From Ciona savignyi (lineage: Eukaryota; Chordata; Ascidiacea; Phlebobranchia; Cionidae): DNA of 64,000 bases. The notes below the pieces were generated by a model. It saw nothing but the letters and a program-made list of their open reading frames with translations. It did not search any database and was not told the DNA's origin. The stretch spans positions 263,763-327,762 of the forward strand of contig CH003201.1 in assembly GCA_000149265.1 (NCBI GenBank), read 5' to 3'. The position numbers and the translations under genes are program-made. The first letter of the stretch is position 1, and every line of letters begins with the position of its first letter. This document shows, piece after piece, positions 34,801 through 46,200 of this stretch.

Positions 34801-37250
34801 CGAGCTTTTTCTAAAGCACTCTGGATGTTTGATGATGTTGACCCTGAACAAAAAACATTGATGAGTACAAAATACGATAGGATATTTAATAATCATGTAT
34901 ATTCCCATAGATAGGATAGGATATCCATGTTTATCCCCGTGAATGGGAAAACCAACGGGGTTAACACACGGGCAATCGTCAGATCACCTCGCGCCCATCG
35001 TCGGGCTACCGGAGCTGTTACAGTGTGTTGTGTATGATAGACACATACCTTCAATTTGGTAGAACCCATTAATCCCATGGGTTCAAGTAATGTCCGTTTC
35101 GAAATAGTAACCTTTCAGTTGAAAGTCGTAACACTAAACCGCCAGACCAACCGGTCGCACGATGTTTGACTGAATATAACTTGGGGGGTTTAGTGCGTCT
35201 CGTTTCAACTGAAGGGTTGCAGGTTCGAAACTGGTCACTAACTAGTCGGTTGTCCTTAGGCAAAGCATGTAACAGACTCGCCTGATACAAGTGAATCATT
35301 GGGTGAAACTTAAACAGTATCATTTTCATCATATATAACACACTCATGGGTTCAAAACTTAAAATAACCTAATAAAATAGTTCCGGTAACCTGACAGTGG
35401 GCACCAGGTAATCTGACTGTTACCTGTGCAATAACACGTCTTATGTTTACCCATTCATGTCGATAAACAAAAATATCATATCCTATCTGTGAATAGTTAT
35501 TTCAAAAGAAGTTTATAAAAGTTTCATTCGCAGGCATTTGGAAAGCTGCACAGACCACACAACTATCCATACCTGATCCTGTATTGTTTAACTATATCAT
35601 ATCCAAGCTGATAACAGAATTAATAGGTAACGTAAAAGAAGTCTATAAAAGTTTCATTAGAAGCACCGATAGCATAAATGTCCATACCTGTGTTGTTTAA
35701 CACCCCTCCACCCTCTACACTCATCAGCTTCTTGTGGAGTTTTTCACTTTTGTTTGATTTTCGTGCCAGAACTTCTTTCTCTTCCTTGGTGCAAACTAGG
35801 TTGCCGCAGAATAAACATGGACCTGAGCCCTCCTGTTCGCAAACCACTCGACCACAGCTTAAACAATTGTTCACCAAGCTGTGATAGAAATCTTTTTTTT
35901 ATTGTTAAACGGAGTAAAATTTCAGTCTGATAAATTAGCTTGGTAAATTGTGCATCGCCTTCAGCTGAAGGGTTGTAGGTTTGAAATTGGTCGCTAACTA
36001 GTCGCTTGTGTCCTCGTTTTCCCCGTTTTCTAGCACCAAAACACCAGCATCATTAGTTTAAACATGTACCTGTGCTTTTGAGCTTGGCATTCGCAAATAT
36101 TTCGTCCTGGTATAATGACGGTGTCAGTTCTCATCTGTCCATCTTTACCATAAAGTGAAACGTAACTTGTTTTCTTTTTAGTCTTTTTCTCAGGACTCCC
36201 CAAGCCTTCCTTCATATTGCTCATATCAAAAGGGTTGGTTGTGTTCGCTGATGGAAGCTTTTTACCCGTCATTTTTTTGTCGATACTGTTTTCGTCAGCT
36301 TTTTTGTACACCATTACATTGTCAGGGACTCTTACTCTTTCCCATCTGTTAAATAGAAGGTTCTGATGATCTAATATTCAACTATAAAGTAAATGATGTC
36401 ACTTCTTTTAAACTGATAATATTTTGGCTAACCAGTAGGTCAAATAAACAATTGAGCGACACATTAATTAAACCATGTCTTTCTAAGCATACTACACGAT
36501 AAGTTTGAGAAAAAAACAGAAACCCAATTTTTTTAGTTTTTTTTTTGGGGGGGGGTGCAATTTGGTATCATGGAGCTGTAGAGCTTGTCATTGCAAAATA
36601 CATTATTTTCAACATATATTTCATAACTTCATCACACCTCTTGACTTTTATCATAGATTATTTTTCATCGAAATTGGCCATAATTCTTACACTGGAGAAC
36701 TAAGACTCAAGTTAACCCTTTACTCTGTTAAATCTCCTTAACTTATTAATTATTATTCTTATTATGTTGGATACTAATTTTGTTTTAAATTGTTGTGTAT
36801 TGTTAATTAAAGGGGAAAAATAAAAGTAAAGAATCATGAAATAATGCAATTTGCTTATTAAAGTGTAAAGATTATTTTGGTGTTAGGACTCGGGTTATAG
36901 TTAGTTCTGGGGGTGGACTAAAGTTTTCCTAATTTATTGAACAGTTTCCTTTTTTTGCTTTCCACTACGTTTGGCATCGTCCGCCCAAGAGTAAAAAAAT
37001 GAGATGAAAATAGATCCATAAAAACTAACCTTTCTAGTAAATCTCTTATGAATTGTTTCTTGGGACCATCTAACCCCGATTCTGATCCATTTTCGGACAA
37101 CAATTCCGTCACAAAACCAGTCAATTCCTCTGGATTATCAATCGTCACCAAATACGCGGACAAATCCTCAACGTCATTTTGAGCGATTCCAAGTAGTTTC
37201 ACCAGTTCTTTTGACACCCACTTCGAAAGAGAGGGCCCAGTTGTAGCCAT
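31834..37250 (-). CDS. TRIP4: TRIP4, activating signal cointegrator 1 (ASC-1)
   Basis: Seven exons in reading order: 37030-37250, 36070-36345, 35688-35878, 34614-34843, 33672-34054, 32709-32886 and 31834-32022 (stop TAA). The product is about 555 residues (human 581). The start MATTGPSLSKWVSKELVKLL matches the family N terminus; an in-frame non-ATG extension upstream was not used. Residues about 155-205 form the C2HC5 zinc finger (ICECQAQKH, then CLSCGRVVCEQEGSGPCLFC). A basic, Glu- and Lys-rich helix follows (KVIDDETDYYSTDSNIWLS). From about residue 410 comes the ASCH domain (CLSMHQPWASLLAKGIKRHE, then HRGRLWIAAAAKKPS and YPTGCLLGCV), a putative RNA- or nucleic-acid-binding fold. In mammals TRIP4 scaffolds the ASC-1 coactivator complex with ASCC1-3, which also acts in alkylation repair and ribosome quality control. 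All phases agree. Confidence 0.95.
32033..32515 (+). repeat. SINE-A copy split by another SINE-A
   Basis: The plus copy runs 32033-32155 and resumes at 32450-32515. The break point is duplicated (ACTGAATTG). In the last TRIP4 intron. Confidence 0.85.
32156..32449 (-). mobile_element. SINE-A, full length, nested, with 9-base target duplication
   Basis: The 294-base minus copy is flanked by ACTGAATTG at 32147-32155 and 32450-32458, which fixes the family limits: head CCGGCCCGGTGGTCTAACGG (tRNA-like, A box), B box AGGTGCGAAACT, tail CCTATCCTATCC. Confidence 0.9.
33395..33672 (-). repeat. Imperfect tandem repeat next to the TRIP4 exon 5 donor
   Basis: Three units of about 100 bases share AAATAAGGCCTAATTAGATT, AGGCCCGTTTTTT, GTCACCCTGTATAAA and several ATCATTTTCTCAC. 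The real donor (minus GTGAGAAAATG at 33671) is one of these, so the donor sequence is repeated through the array. Confidence 0.85.
34318..34515. mobile_element. Family C MITE
   Basis: CACTAAAAGAGGGAAAAGAG start and core GTAAGTTCTGGGGGTGAG. In a TRIP4 intron. Confidence 0.65.
34910..35157 (-). repeat. SINE-A with internal loss
   Basis: TAGGATAGGATATCCATGTT through ACCGCCAGACCAACCGGTCG. Confidence 0.8.
35180..35492 (+). repeat. SINE-A, near full length, diverged
   Basis: GGGTTGCAGGTTCGAAACTG through ATATCATATCCTATC; lies head to head with the copy at 34910. Confidence 0.75.
35500..35700 (-). repeat. Tandem duplication across the TRIP4 exon 3 donor
   Basis: AAAAGAAGTTTATAAAAGTTTCATT (35501) recurs near 35633 as AAAAGAAGTCTATAAAAG, and TCCATACCTG plus TGTATTGTTTAAC (35569-35591) recurs as TCCATACCTGTGTTGTTTAAC at 35681. 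The second copy holds the real donor at 35687. Confidence 0.8.
35945..36017 (+). repeat. SINE-A head fragment
   Basis: CATCGCCTTCAGCTGAAGGG through GTCGCTTGTGTCC. Confidence 0.6.
36795..36935. mobile_element. Family C MITE fragment
   Basis: TTAAAGGGGAAAAATAAAAG and TATAGTTAGTTCTGGGGGTG. In TRIP4 intron 1. Confidence 0.5.
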
Positions 37251-37892
37251 TCTCAAAAATTGACGTGGAAATATTGTTTTTTTACCGGACGATCTTATTT
37301 AATAAGCGTTGCAGAAGTCGGGTAAAACAAAAGCAATTTTAACAATTTACCAAAGTAAATTATACTACTCTGTAGTTGTGTGTATTTCCAATGATATTGC
37401 AACATTAAGGGATTTCCCGAAGAAGGCATATTCGGACTATAGCCATAAAGATCCTAGTATGTAGTATTACGTTTCTTCGAGCAAGATGTGACATGTGGTA
37501 CGGTTGTGTGGCCGAACGATTAACAGGACCAATCAATTTAAAACAAAATTTAGCATATTTTGGTGATTTGATTTGGGAAGCATAGCTTGTTAGGCTTCGG
37601 ATCAGCGAAGTTTTTGGTTTGGTGCGCAGTTGTTAAGCGCTATTCAGGGTTTGGTTAACAACTATTTCAAGTCAGTCTGGCTATTCTTGTTCGTCAATCG
37701 GTGTACCACAAAATTATTGCTTTGGTTTACGAGACAACCATATATTTTTTAGACCTTTGGTAAAAATTAGGAACCTTTGTTGAAAATTATGACCATTAAT
37801 ACTTCGGACAAATATACAATATAGTTTACGTAAGAACAGACCATGCCTTTTTGCAGCGTAAAATAAAGATTATTACAGACCGTCGATTATGA

Positions 37893-38068
37893 ATAGGATA
37901 GGATAGGATATTCATGTTTATCCGCGTGAATGGGAAAACCAAAGGGGTAACACGCGGGCAATCGTCAGATCACCTCGCGCCCATCGTCGCGTTACCGGAG
38001 CTATTGCAGTGTGTTGTATATAAGATACGTTCCTTCAATATGGTAGAACCCATTAATCCGCGGGCCGG
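37893..38068 (-). repeat. SINE-A with internal loss
   Basis: ATAGGATAGGATAGGATATT through CCATTAATCCGCGGGCCGG; the middle of the head is missing. Confidence 0.75.
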
Positions 38069-38153
38069 ACTATTACGTAGTAGTTAAAACACTTCAGTAC
38101 GTACATACTATATAACAGTATAACAAATTACGGACCACTATACTTTAAATAAT

Positions 38154-38186
38154 ACGGACCAATACATTATGTATGTATTGGTCCGT
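38154..38186. repeat. Short palindrome
   Basis: ACGGACCAATACAT and its complement ATGTATTGGTCCGT are separated by 5 bases. Confidence 0.8.
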
Positions 38187-38573
38187 GATATTAAAAAAGC
38201 ATGCGCTTGAGTGTATTCTTTTCTTTTTTCTTCATTACACAAAATAGATGTCTTTAATCAAAGAAAAATATTTAAATAACATAAATTTAAGTTGAAATGT
38301 TGTTAATGTATGTTAGAAAGCTTATCTCGGAAATTTAAAAGCTAGGTACTTCCTAATATTAAATGATAGCGCAGATACCATTAAATGATGGCGCTAAAAG
38401 GAACCGGTCAAACCAATGAACTTCAAATATTATTTTATATTTTTACATCCTATAATTCGGTATCGGAAAAGAGTATTTAGTTTAAATTTTTAAAAAGTTG
38501 TAGATGTAGGCTACAAAATGAACTGAAACAAACAAGTAAACTCTGAAAAAACAAATTTACCACGCAAAATCCC

Positions 38574-39035
38574 TGTTCTGTCCCCAGTTTTATTTATACG
38601 TCATTGCATGCATCACGAATTGAACCGCATGATTGGGTATGTAATGCATGCGATACGTGTCCTGGATCTGCATTCACCTTTTTCATGTGAGTTCTGTAGT
38701 GAACGGAACCTGGCGTTTTGCAATTCTATTAGTTATTTCTGGACTTCTGTAGTTCACGGAAGTATATTTAAAGGCACAAGTTTCAGGTGGCTAAAGTGTT
38801 CTTTATGGTATCGCACTATTTCTACAAATGTTAATTTGTTTCATTATTTTATAGTTACCGCCAATTCGCCAATTCGCCACTTCGCCACTGCGCCACTTCG
38901 CCACGTCATCACGCATCAACATCTACTTTGTATGTCAATAGTTAGCGTAATACAAAACAACAATCAGAGTGGCGCGTAAGACTGAATTGTGCCAAAAGGT
39001 CCGAAAAAGATTAGGCACACGGCGCTGCCGAAACA
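38574..39035 (+). repeat. 5' LTR of the BEL/Pao-like fossil
   Basis: A 462-base direct repeat with TG...CA ends; the matching copy is at 41951-42412. It includes a short stretch of GCCACTTCGCC-like tandem repeats near 38870-38905. The small open frame inside it occurs in both LTRs and is not taken as a gene. Confidence 0.88.
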
Positions 39036-39229
39036 GTAACTGAAACTTCTCTGTAATCAACGTTCATTCATTCGCAATGAGCGAAGCCGCGGGAGGCATT
39101 GGAGATGGAAAGAGGTCGATCGACGAGTGTAATGTTGACGAACAAAACATTACCGTAAGAAGGAAAATTCCAAAAGATAATGACCCAAGATTGCAAACGT
39201 TAATGAAGGAAATCGATGATATGGAACTA

Positions 39230-39329
39230 NNNNNNNNNNNNNNNNNNNNNNNNNNNNNNNNNNNNNNNNNNNNNNNNNNNNNNNNNNNNNNNNNNNNNNN
39301 NNNNNNNNNNNNNNNNNNNNNNNNNNNNN
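39230..39329. other. Assembly gap (100 N)
   Basis: One hundred N inside the LTR element; a round number suggests a gap of unknown true size. Confidence 0.99.
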
Positions 39330-41950
39330 ACGAGAATGAAGTTGCATCAGCTGCCCTATCAGCAAAGATACCTTACATAGAAAAAGAAAAGGAGCTGCGA
39401 ATGCGACAAATCAACGCCGAAACGGATCTCGAGATTACCCAAGTAAGTAAGGAAATTGCGGGAAGGGCTGCCACAAGCGCTGCATGTTTAGATGCTGAAC
39501 GCGTAGAAAATCCTTATGGGATTTATGCGGAAGATCTACCTGATAGTATACCACCGCCAATCTGTACTGCAGGAGTTGGTTCATCGACGGGTAGATTCAC
39601 ACCGTTTCGGACGCCAATCTTGGAAGCAGCAACGACACGCCATTCTTCACGTGAGTCTCAACAGTTTCGGTCTTTACCTGCGGTGCATCGCTTGCCTACC
39701 ATAAAGTTAGACATATTTGACGGAACTGTTTTAAAGTTCCCAGCATGGGAAACGGCGTTTGACGCGCTCGTAGAATCTAACTCAATATGTGTTGCACAGA
39801 AGTTGAACCTGTTGAATCAACACCTCAAGGGCGAACCTAAAATGTTGGTTGATGGTTTCTTTCTCCTTCAAAGTGAGCACGCATACGTAGAAGCAAGATC
39901 AAAGTTAAAAGAACGGTATGGAAACGAAAGCGTAATCGCAAAAGCTTTTATTGATAACGTTTATTCTTGGCCTAAGATTTCCCAAACTGATTTTGGTGGA
40001 CTGCGTCGGTTTTCCGATTTTCTAAACCAAGTGGAAATTGCTAAACAGCGTATATATTGCTTGAATGTCCTAGATTACCCTACCGAGAGTGTGAAAATTC
40101 TTTCACGGTTACCACAGTTTGTCGTGAACCGGTGGCGCGCAGAAACGGCTCTATGGAAAACGTCACATTCAGGAAACTATCCCCCCTTTTCAGAACTAGC
40201 TAAATTCATTACTAAAATTTCCGATCAGGAGAACATTCCGGAGTTGCAAGAGCTGCATGTGTCCAGCAATAGAAGAATACAGCCAAATGCAATCCAAGGC
40301 AACCGTTACGTTAATTCATTTAGTACCAGAGCACGAGACCGAGAGCAACCTGTGAGCGAGCTATATTGCCATTATTGCAAGGGAAGACACCACATCGACG
40401 ATTGCAGCGCGTTTGCCAAAATCACGAGGCGGGATAGGCACGAATTTATCCTAAACAACAGAATATGCTTTTCATGTGGATCAAGTCAAGATCACATCGC
40501 GAGGTACTGTCGAAACCGGGTGACTTGTAAGGTATGTAATAAACTACATCTGACCTCGTTACATATCAATACGAATATCGAAACGACCACAGGCTGCCTC
40601 TGTACTTCCACTAAACTAAATAAATATGACATGGACCAATCCATGATTGTACCGGTAAGAGTACGCAGTAGAGCTAATCCTACTCTTCAAATCCAGTGTT
40701 ACTGTATACTAGACGCCCAATCAAATAACTCATTTATATCAGACGGGCTAAAGACGCAGCTTGGGCTGCAAGGGACGTCCACGTTGGTGGAACTAAGCAC
40801 GATGCTGGGCTGCAAAGACGTGGTTTCTAGCGAAAAGATATGCGATCTGGAGGTGCATAGCTTCGACGGCAAGGTTTCATTTGAAATTCCATACGTATTC
40901 GTTAGACCCGACATACCAGCAAGTCGAAGCCAAATCCCGCGACAAGAGCACGCAAGAAAGTGGAATCATTTGAAAGCAATGTCAAGTAAGATAGTTTCGT
41001 ACCAGCATAATCTGGAAATAAGCATGTTACTTGGAACGAACGTACCTGGCGCAATCAGACCGAGAGAAATAGTAGCGGGAGACGAATGCCAACCGTACGC
41101 ACAGCGTTCAGCTCTTGGTTGGGGCATAGTAGGAGTCGTGCGTACAGAAGAGGTTGGTAATCCCTATTTAACTAAAGTTGTTTCACATCGCTGCGTAGGG
41201 TACAAGAAAGTACAGAATGGACCAATACAAAATTGTGTAATTCCATTTCAATCAAAAGAGGTGATTAATCCAATACCAGTTCGAAATTGGCTTGAGTCGG
41301 ATTCTCAAAAAAAATTTAGCAATGTGCAGTCAGTAATCCAAGAGGATCGGAAGTTTCTAAAAATCCTTGGCAAAAATATCCAACAAGAAGATGATGGCTC
41401 TTATGTTATGCCACTACCAGTAAGATGCGATAAAAAACGACTTCCCAGTAATCTAATTTGTGCCGAAAAACTTTTATGGCAACCAAAGAGACGTTGTTGC
41501 AGCAACCCAACTATAAAGAAGTTAGCTTTGGGGAACGATGTGACTTTAAACGACCCAGGAGAAACAGAACCTCTTATACCCAATCAACTTTTAATCATGA
41601 AACAACGGCCTATGTTCTCACTTTGCGGTAAGTTCAAATCGTGCGGGATTTGTATTGCCGTCGCATGCGTCGCCGAGACCAACGGAGAGGACTTCGAAGA
41701 ACGTTGGAAGCAACGTCAAACACGTTGGAAGCGACGTCGAGAACGTTGGAAAGCGACGTCGAGACCGTTGGAAGCGACATCGAGATCGTTGGAAGCGACG
41801 TCGAGAACATTAGAAGCGAACTTGCGTAGTGAAGACGCAAATAGACGATGCCCCGACGAGGAGCCTTAAATAATGGATTTTCGTGTACAGTTTGGGAGTC
41901 GTCATGAGTGTTGTGTAACGTGTAAAATTGGTTCAATTTTAGGAGAGCCA

Positions 41951-42412
41951 TGTTCTGTCCCCAGTTTTATTTATACGTCATTGCATGCATCACGAATTGA
42001 ACCGCATGATTGGGTATGTAATGCATGCGATACGTGTCCTGGATCTGCATTCACCTTTTTCATGTGAGTTCTGTAGTGAACGGAACCTGGCGTTTTGCAA
42101 TTCTATTAGTTATTTCTGGACTTCTGTAGTTCACGGAAGTATATTTAAAGGCACAAGTTTCAGGTGGCTAAAGTGTTCTTTATGGTATCGCACTATTTCT
42201 ACAAATGTTAATTTGTTTCATTATTTTATAGTTACCGCCAATTCGCCAATTCGCCACTTCGCCACTGCGCCACTTCGCCACGTCATCACGCATCAACATC
42301 TACTTTGTATGTCAATAGTTAGCGTAATACAAAACAACAATCAGAGTGGCGCGTAAGACTGAATTGTGCCAAAAGGTCCGAAAAAGATTAGGCACACGGC
42401 GCTGCCGAAACA
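41951..42412 (+). repeat. 3' LTR of the BEL/Pao-like fossil
   Basis: Same length and, by reading, same sequence as the LTR at 38574. A purine stretch (AGGAGAG) just before it fits a polypurine tract. Confidence 0.88.
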
Positions 42413-42417
42413 ATCCC

Positions 42418-43218
42418 TGTATTATAAATTTAATACAAGTTTGACAACCGTAAAAAATCATTGGAATAAAAGACTCTTTTTGGACGAAAAGAAAAAAAAA
42501 TATTTGGAATAATTGTTGGTGACCGAAGTTATTCTGACACGTCAGGAAAAAGAAACTTAAACTATTTAAAAAAAAGTATGAACTCTAAGGTTAGTCAATG
42601 GTTTATAATTGGAATTGGGGCTCAACACTTAATTCCATATGTAGAAGCCAGATATGCCACAGTGTTGCTTAGGTGACTAACCCTGGAAGATGCAAAAACA
42701 CCAAACACTTGTCGCGCGTCAAACTACCATCTTTGGTTACAAACGGATATATGACTAATAAGATAGCCCACCAGTTTTTACTTCGTATTTACTAAAGCAG
42801 TTTCCCACATCCTCTTTAACCACGCAATACTTTCTTTACATCGAATGCCAAAACTAACTAGAAGGAGCATAGCATTTAATCTAAACGCTTTGTACATAAT
42901 GGTCCTTTTTGTATCTGCTACGTTTTAACTTAGCAAATACCATATTAAAAGAATAAGGCTAGTTTAGGTTAGTTTATTTTTTGTTTATTTTCCATTATGA
43001 AAACCGAAGCGGGAACTCTGATAAAAAATTGAAAAACGGAAAAAAATGGAAAAACGACAGTCGTTAGAACACGTCTAAAAATCAATCAATTATAAAGTTT
43101 CGGTATAGTTAGACGTGGCCTCTAAACCCACATAAAAAAAATTAAATAAATAAAAGTTTATAAAAAAATAACATAAGCCTACTTTAAATAAAAATAGGCT
43201 GCAAAGCTGTACACAACA
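42418..43218. other. Stretch between the LTR element and the receptor gene
   Basis: Contains a minus-strand family B SINE copy at about 42965-43145. The remainder is A+T-rich with no exon or clear promoter motif seen. Confidence 0.5.
42965..43145 (-). repeat. Family B SINE-like repeat
   Basis: TTAGTTTATTTTTTGTTTA, GAAAAACGACAGTCGTTAG and TAGACGTGGCCTCTAAACCC. Confidence 0.6.
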
Positions 43219-46200
43219 ATGGGTATTCCCAAACTGTTAGGAATATTATGGTCGATCCAGGTTACTGTCAACGCTCAAAGTAAGTTTTTCTGATTTATTT
43301 TTACCTGGATATAGGGTTTTGAACTCGTATAGGGCTCGGAGGTAAGATCTTTTTTGCTTAGAATTCTTGTACGTACAGGTCGCTTTGAAAATTCGGCCAC
43401 GCGACCGCAAAGTACGTTTCTCTTATTTGGTTACAATTAATAAAATTACAGTACGGTCGTTTGGCCGAATAGTTAACGCGACCGATACATATACCGTCGC
43501 ATATACAAAAAACAGTTCTAGTCACGAGCCAATCTAGAGTTCAAAACTTGGCTCGGTAAAAAATAAATTATATACACGTAATGCATATAGACAGCTATAG
43601 CATTATTCGGTTCTTCTTTTACTAAGACCGTTTTTTCCTTATGTGTAGGCTTAGGCTATCGGTCGCGTCAACCATATCATGCAAGTCCAAAAAGAATCAA
43701 ATGTTATGCGGGAAACACAACCGACCAGCCAGAGACTTTTAAACAAAAGTTTTAAACACAATATTCATGTTTATTCCCGTGAATGAGAAAACCAAGGGGG
43801 TTATAAAACGGGCAATCGTCAGATCACCTCGTGCCGTCGGGTTACTGGAGTTTTTGCAGTGTGTTGTGTATGATTAACACGTTTCTTCAATTCGGTAGAA
43901 TCCACTAATCCGCTGGGTTCAGGCAATGTCCGTTCAGTTGCCCAAGGACAGAACTGAAGCTATAGCGACCAGTTTCGTACCTGCAACCCTTCAGCTGAAT
44001 GGCGTCGCACTAAACCACCAGACTAATCGGAGATTTAAAACTAGTGTGCTGCAAGACGTAATCTTACCGTTGACCGTTTATAACGTCTGCGATTGTTATA
44101 ATTTTTACTGCGGTAAGTTTCGAAATCGTGCTGCTTTTCACTCGGTCAGTATCCTATACGATTTTTATTGGTGAAATGTATCTACATTGGGGATTTCACA
44201 ATTTGGATTTCCCCTAATGCCAGAATATCACAGATTGCTTTTTTAAATAGAAAAAGTTTTAACGTCATTATAGCACTTGTTTTTGATTTTTCTCAGCATG
44301 GGAATACTACAAAGGCAACTACTTTCTGTTTTCTTCGCAAACTGCAAATCACAACGATGCAAAATCAGCATGTATTGGACAAGGTGGACATCTTGCAATT
44401 ATACCAGATGCAGAAACTCAAGCTTTCATTAAAAACACCGGCATTGCTTACAAAACTGCAGGAAGATGGATGACCAGCAATTCTATTGGTAATAAAATCA
44501 GAATTTGAACTATTGTTAAGTCGCACTGCAAGATACTGGTTAAAAAACTATTAGGTTTTTGGAAGGGCAACACTAAAAAAACTATTGGAAGGGCAACACT
44601 AAAAGGAGGAAAAGAGGAATGGAGGATTCACAGCCTGCACTAAACACTAATCTCAACCCCAGAACTAACCCTAACTTCAACCCCATGTTTAAAACTAACT
44701 CTAATGTCATACTATGCGTGTTAGTGTGCAATTTCCCTCCTTCCCGCTTTACCTCCTTTAAAAACAATTAAAAGTGGCGGTTGTTATCATAGAACAGAAT
44801 AGAATATTTGTGTGTTTACCAAATTATTGTTTTAGTGATCAACTACAAGTAATATGAATTATGGTATTATGTACCTTTTAGTGCAATAAAAACATAATTA
44901 TAAGACATTTTTCTTAAGCTGCAATTTTTCATATCTCAGCGATATATTACTCCACATCATAATGTTGTATGTCAAATCACGTCCGGGTCAATATCTATTT
45001 AACTCAACGGTGGACGTGACGTAAACTGATGATTAACTCTTAGATAAGCCCACTTGTATATTCTCATTTACTGAAATAAATATCATATCTTACGTATTTC
45101 ATCTATTCTTTTAGTTTAATGTTTAAAGGAAAGATTTTTTACTAGTTCCTCACATTGTTTGTCTTGTGTGTGCGTTGTTTAGGCAAATACAAAGCAGCGT
45201 TTGCTGGTTATTTGGTTAGTTAGCTATTTATATTATATTTAGTGGCACATTTCACCAACAGTCTAAAGTAGCAAAATAATTTGAATTAAAAATAAATAAC
45301 ATGTGTATTCCAGCTTACATAGATGCAGTGAAAACATCAGATGGAACTGGTTGGGAATGGAGTACCACTGGAGTCAAGTTCTATTTTAAAACTACACAAC
45401 GTGGAAGGGGTGGTATGATGTGTTAAGAGCTTAATTAATTTTTTGACTTATTATGTTGTCTTTGTTTGTAACAGATATAGCCAGTGTAATGTGTGTTTTT
45501 CCTTAAACTGTTTTGTGTAACCTGCATTTAAAGCTTGAAAAAGACACTAACACGGTAATAGTGTCATGGATAGATAGGATATAATAGGATGTTAATGTTT
45601 TATCCCTATAAAATGGAATACACAAGAGGCATTACCACACAGTTACTTGTCAAATTAACCTGTGTCCCAGTGGAATAATGGGTTGTAGTTGTACTAAAAA
45701 TAAAGGAACAGCTTTTACCATAACACTTAAGCTTTTGACCAGTAGCATGCTGGTTAAATGCGTCACCTATCAGCCTGAAAGTTTGCTGGTACAAAACTGG
45801 ATGCTAGCTAGTCAGTTGTCTCCTAGACAAGGCACTTTACGGACATTGCCTGAACCCAGTAGATTAATGGGTTCTACCAAATTGAAGAAACAAGTATATC
45901 ATACACAACACACTACAATAGCTCTACTATCCAGATGGAGGGTGTGAGGTTATCTGACGATTGCCCGTGTGTTAACCCCCTTGGTTTTCCCATTCCCGGG
46001 GATAAACATGAATACCCAATCCTATCCTAGATTAAAATGGAATGAAACTTTTTAAGGACCCGAAATAGAAAACGGCCAGTACAACAATTGGCACATCTAT
46101 CAACCAAATGGACTCTTCAATAACTACGCCGTGGTTAATTCAGATTATGGAGGCTATAGTTGGCATTGGGGTACTGTTTCGTCTTCAAATGTTGCTCACT

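Larger units (their letters stand above)
37251..38568. other. Intergenic stretch upstream of TRIP4
   Basis: Holds a family D tRNA-like fragment at 37495-37535, a SINE-A copy at 37893-38068 and a 14-base-stem palindrome at 38154-38186. The rest is A+T-rich with no exon seen. Confidence 0.5.
38574..42412 (+). mobile_element. Fossil BEL/Pao-like LTR element, non-autonomous
   Basis: Two 462-base direct repeats, 38574-39035 and 41951-42412, start TGTTCTG and end GAAACA. Both are flanked by the 5-base target duplication ATCCC (38569-38573 and 42413-42417). Between them a long frame at about 39077-41869 has the gag and protease-like parts of BEL/Pao elements: a DUF1759-type region near 39700-40200, CCHC-type zinc knuckles near 40360-40540 and a DUF1758-like aspartic protease region near 40630-41150. 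No reverse transcriptase, RNase H or integrase part is seen, so the copy is not whole. The LTRs read alike over their full length, which points to a very recent insertion. An assembly gap lies inside it (39230-39329). Confidence 0.85.

Noticed and set aside
38608-38979. A 123-residue frame (also at 41985-42356)
   Set aside because: It lies in the LTR and occurs in both LTR copies; not a host gene.
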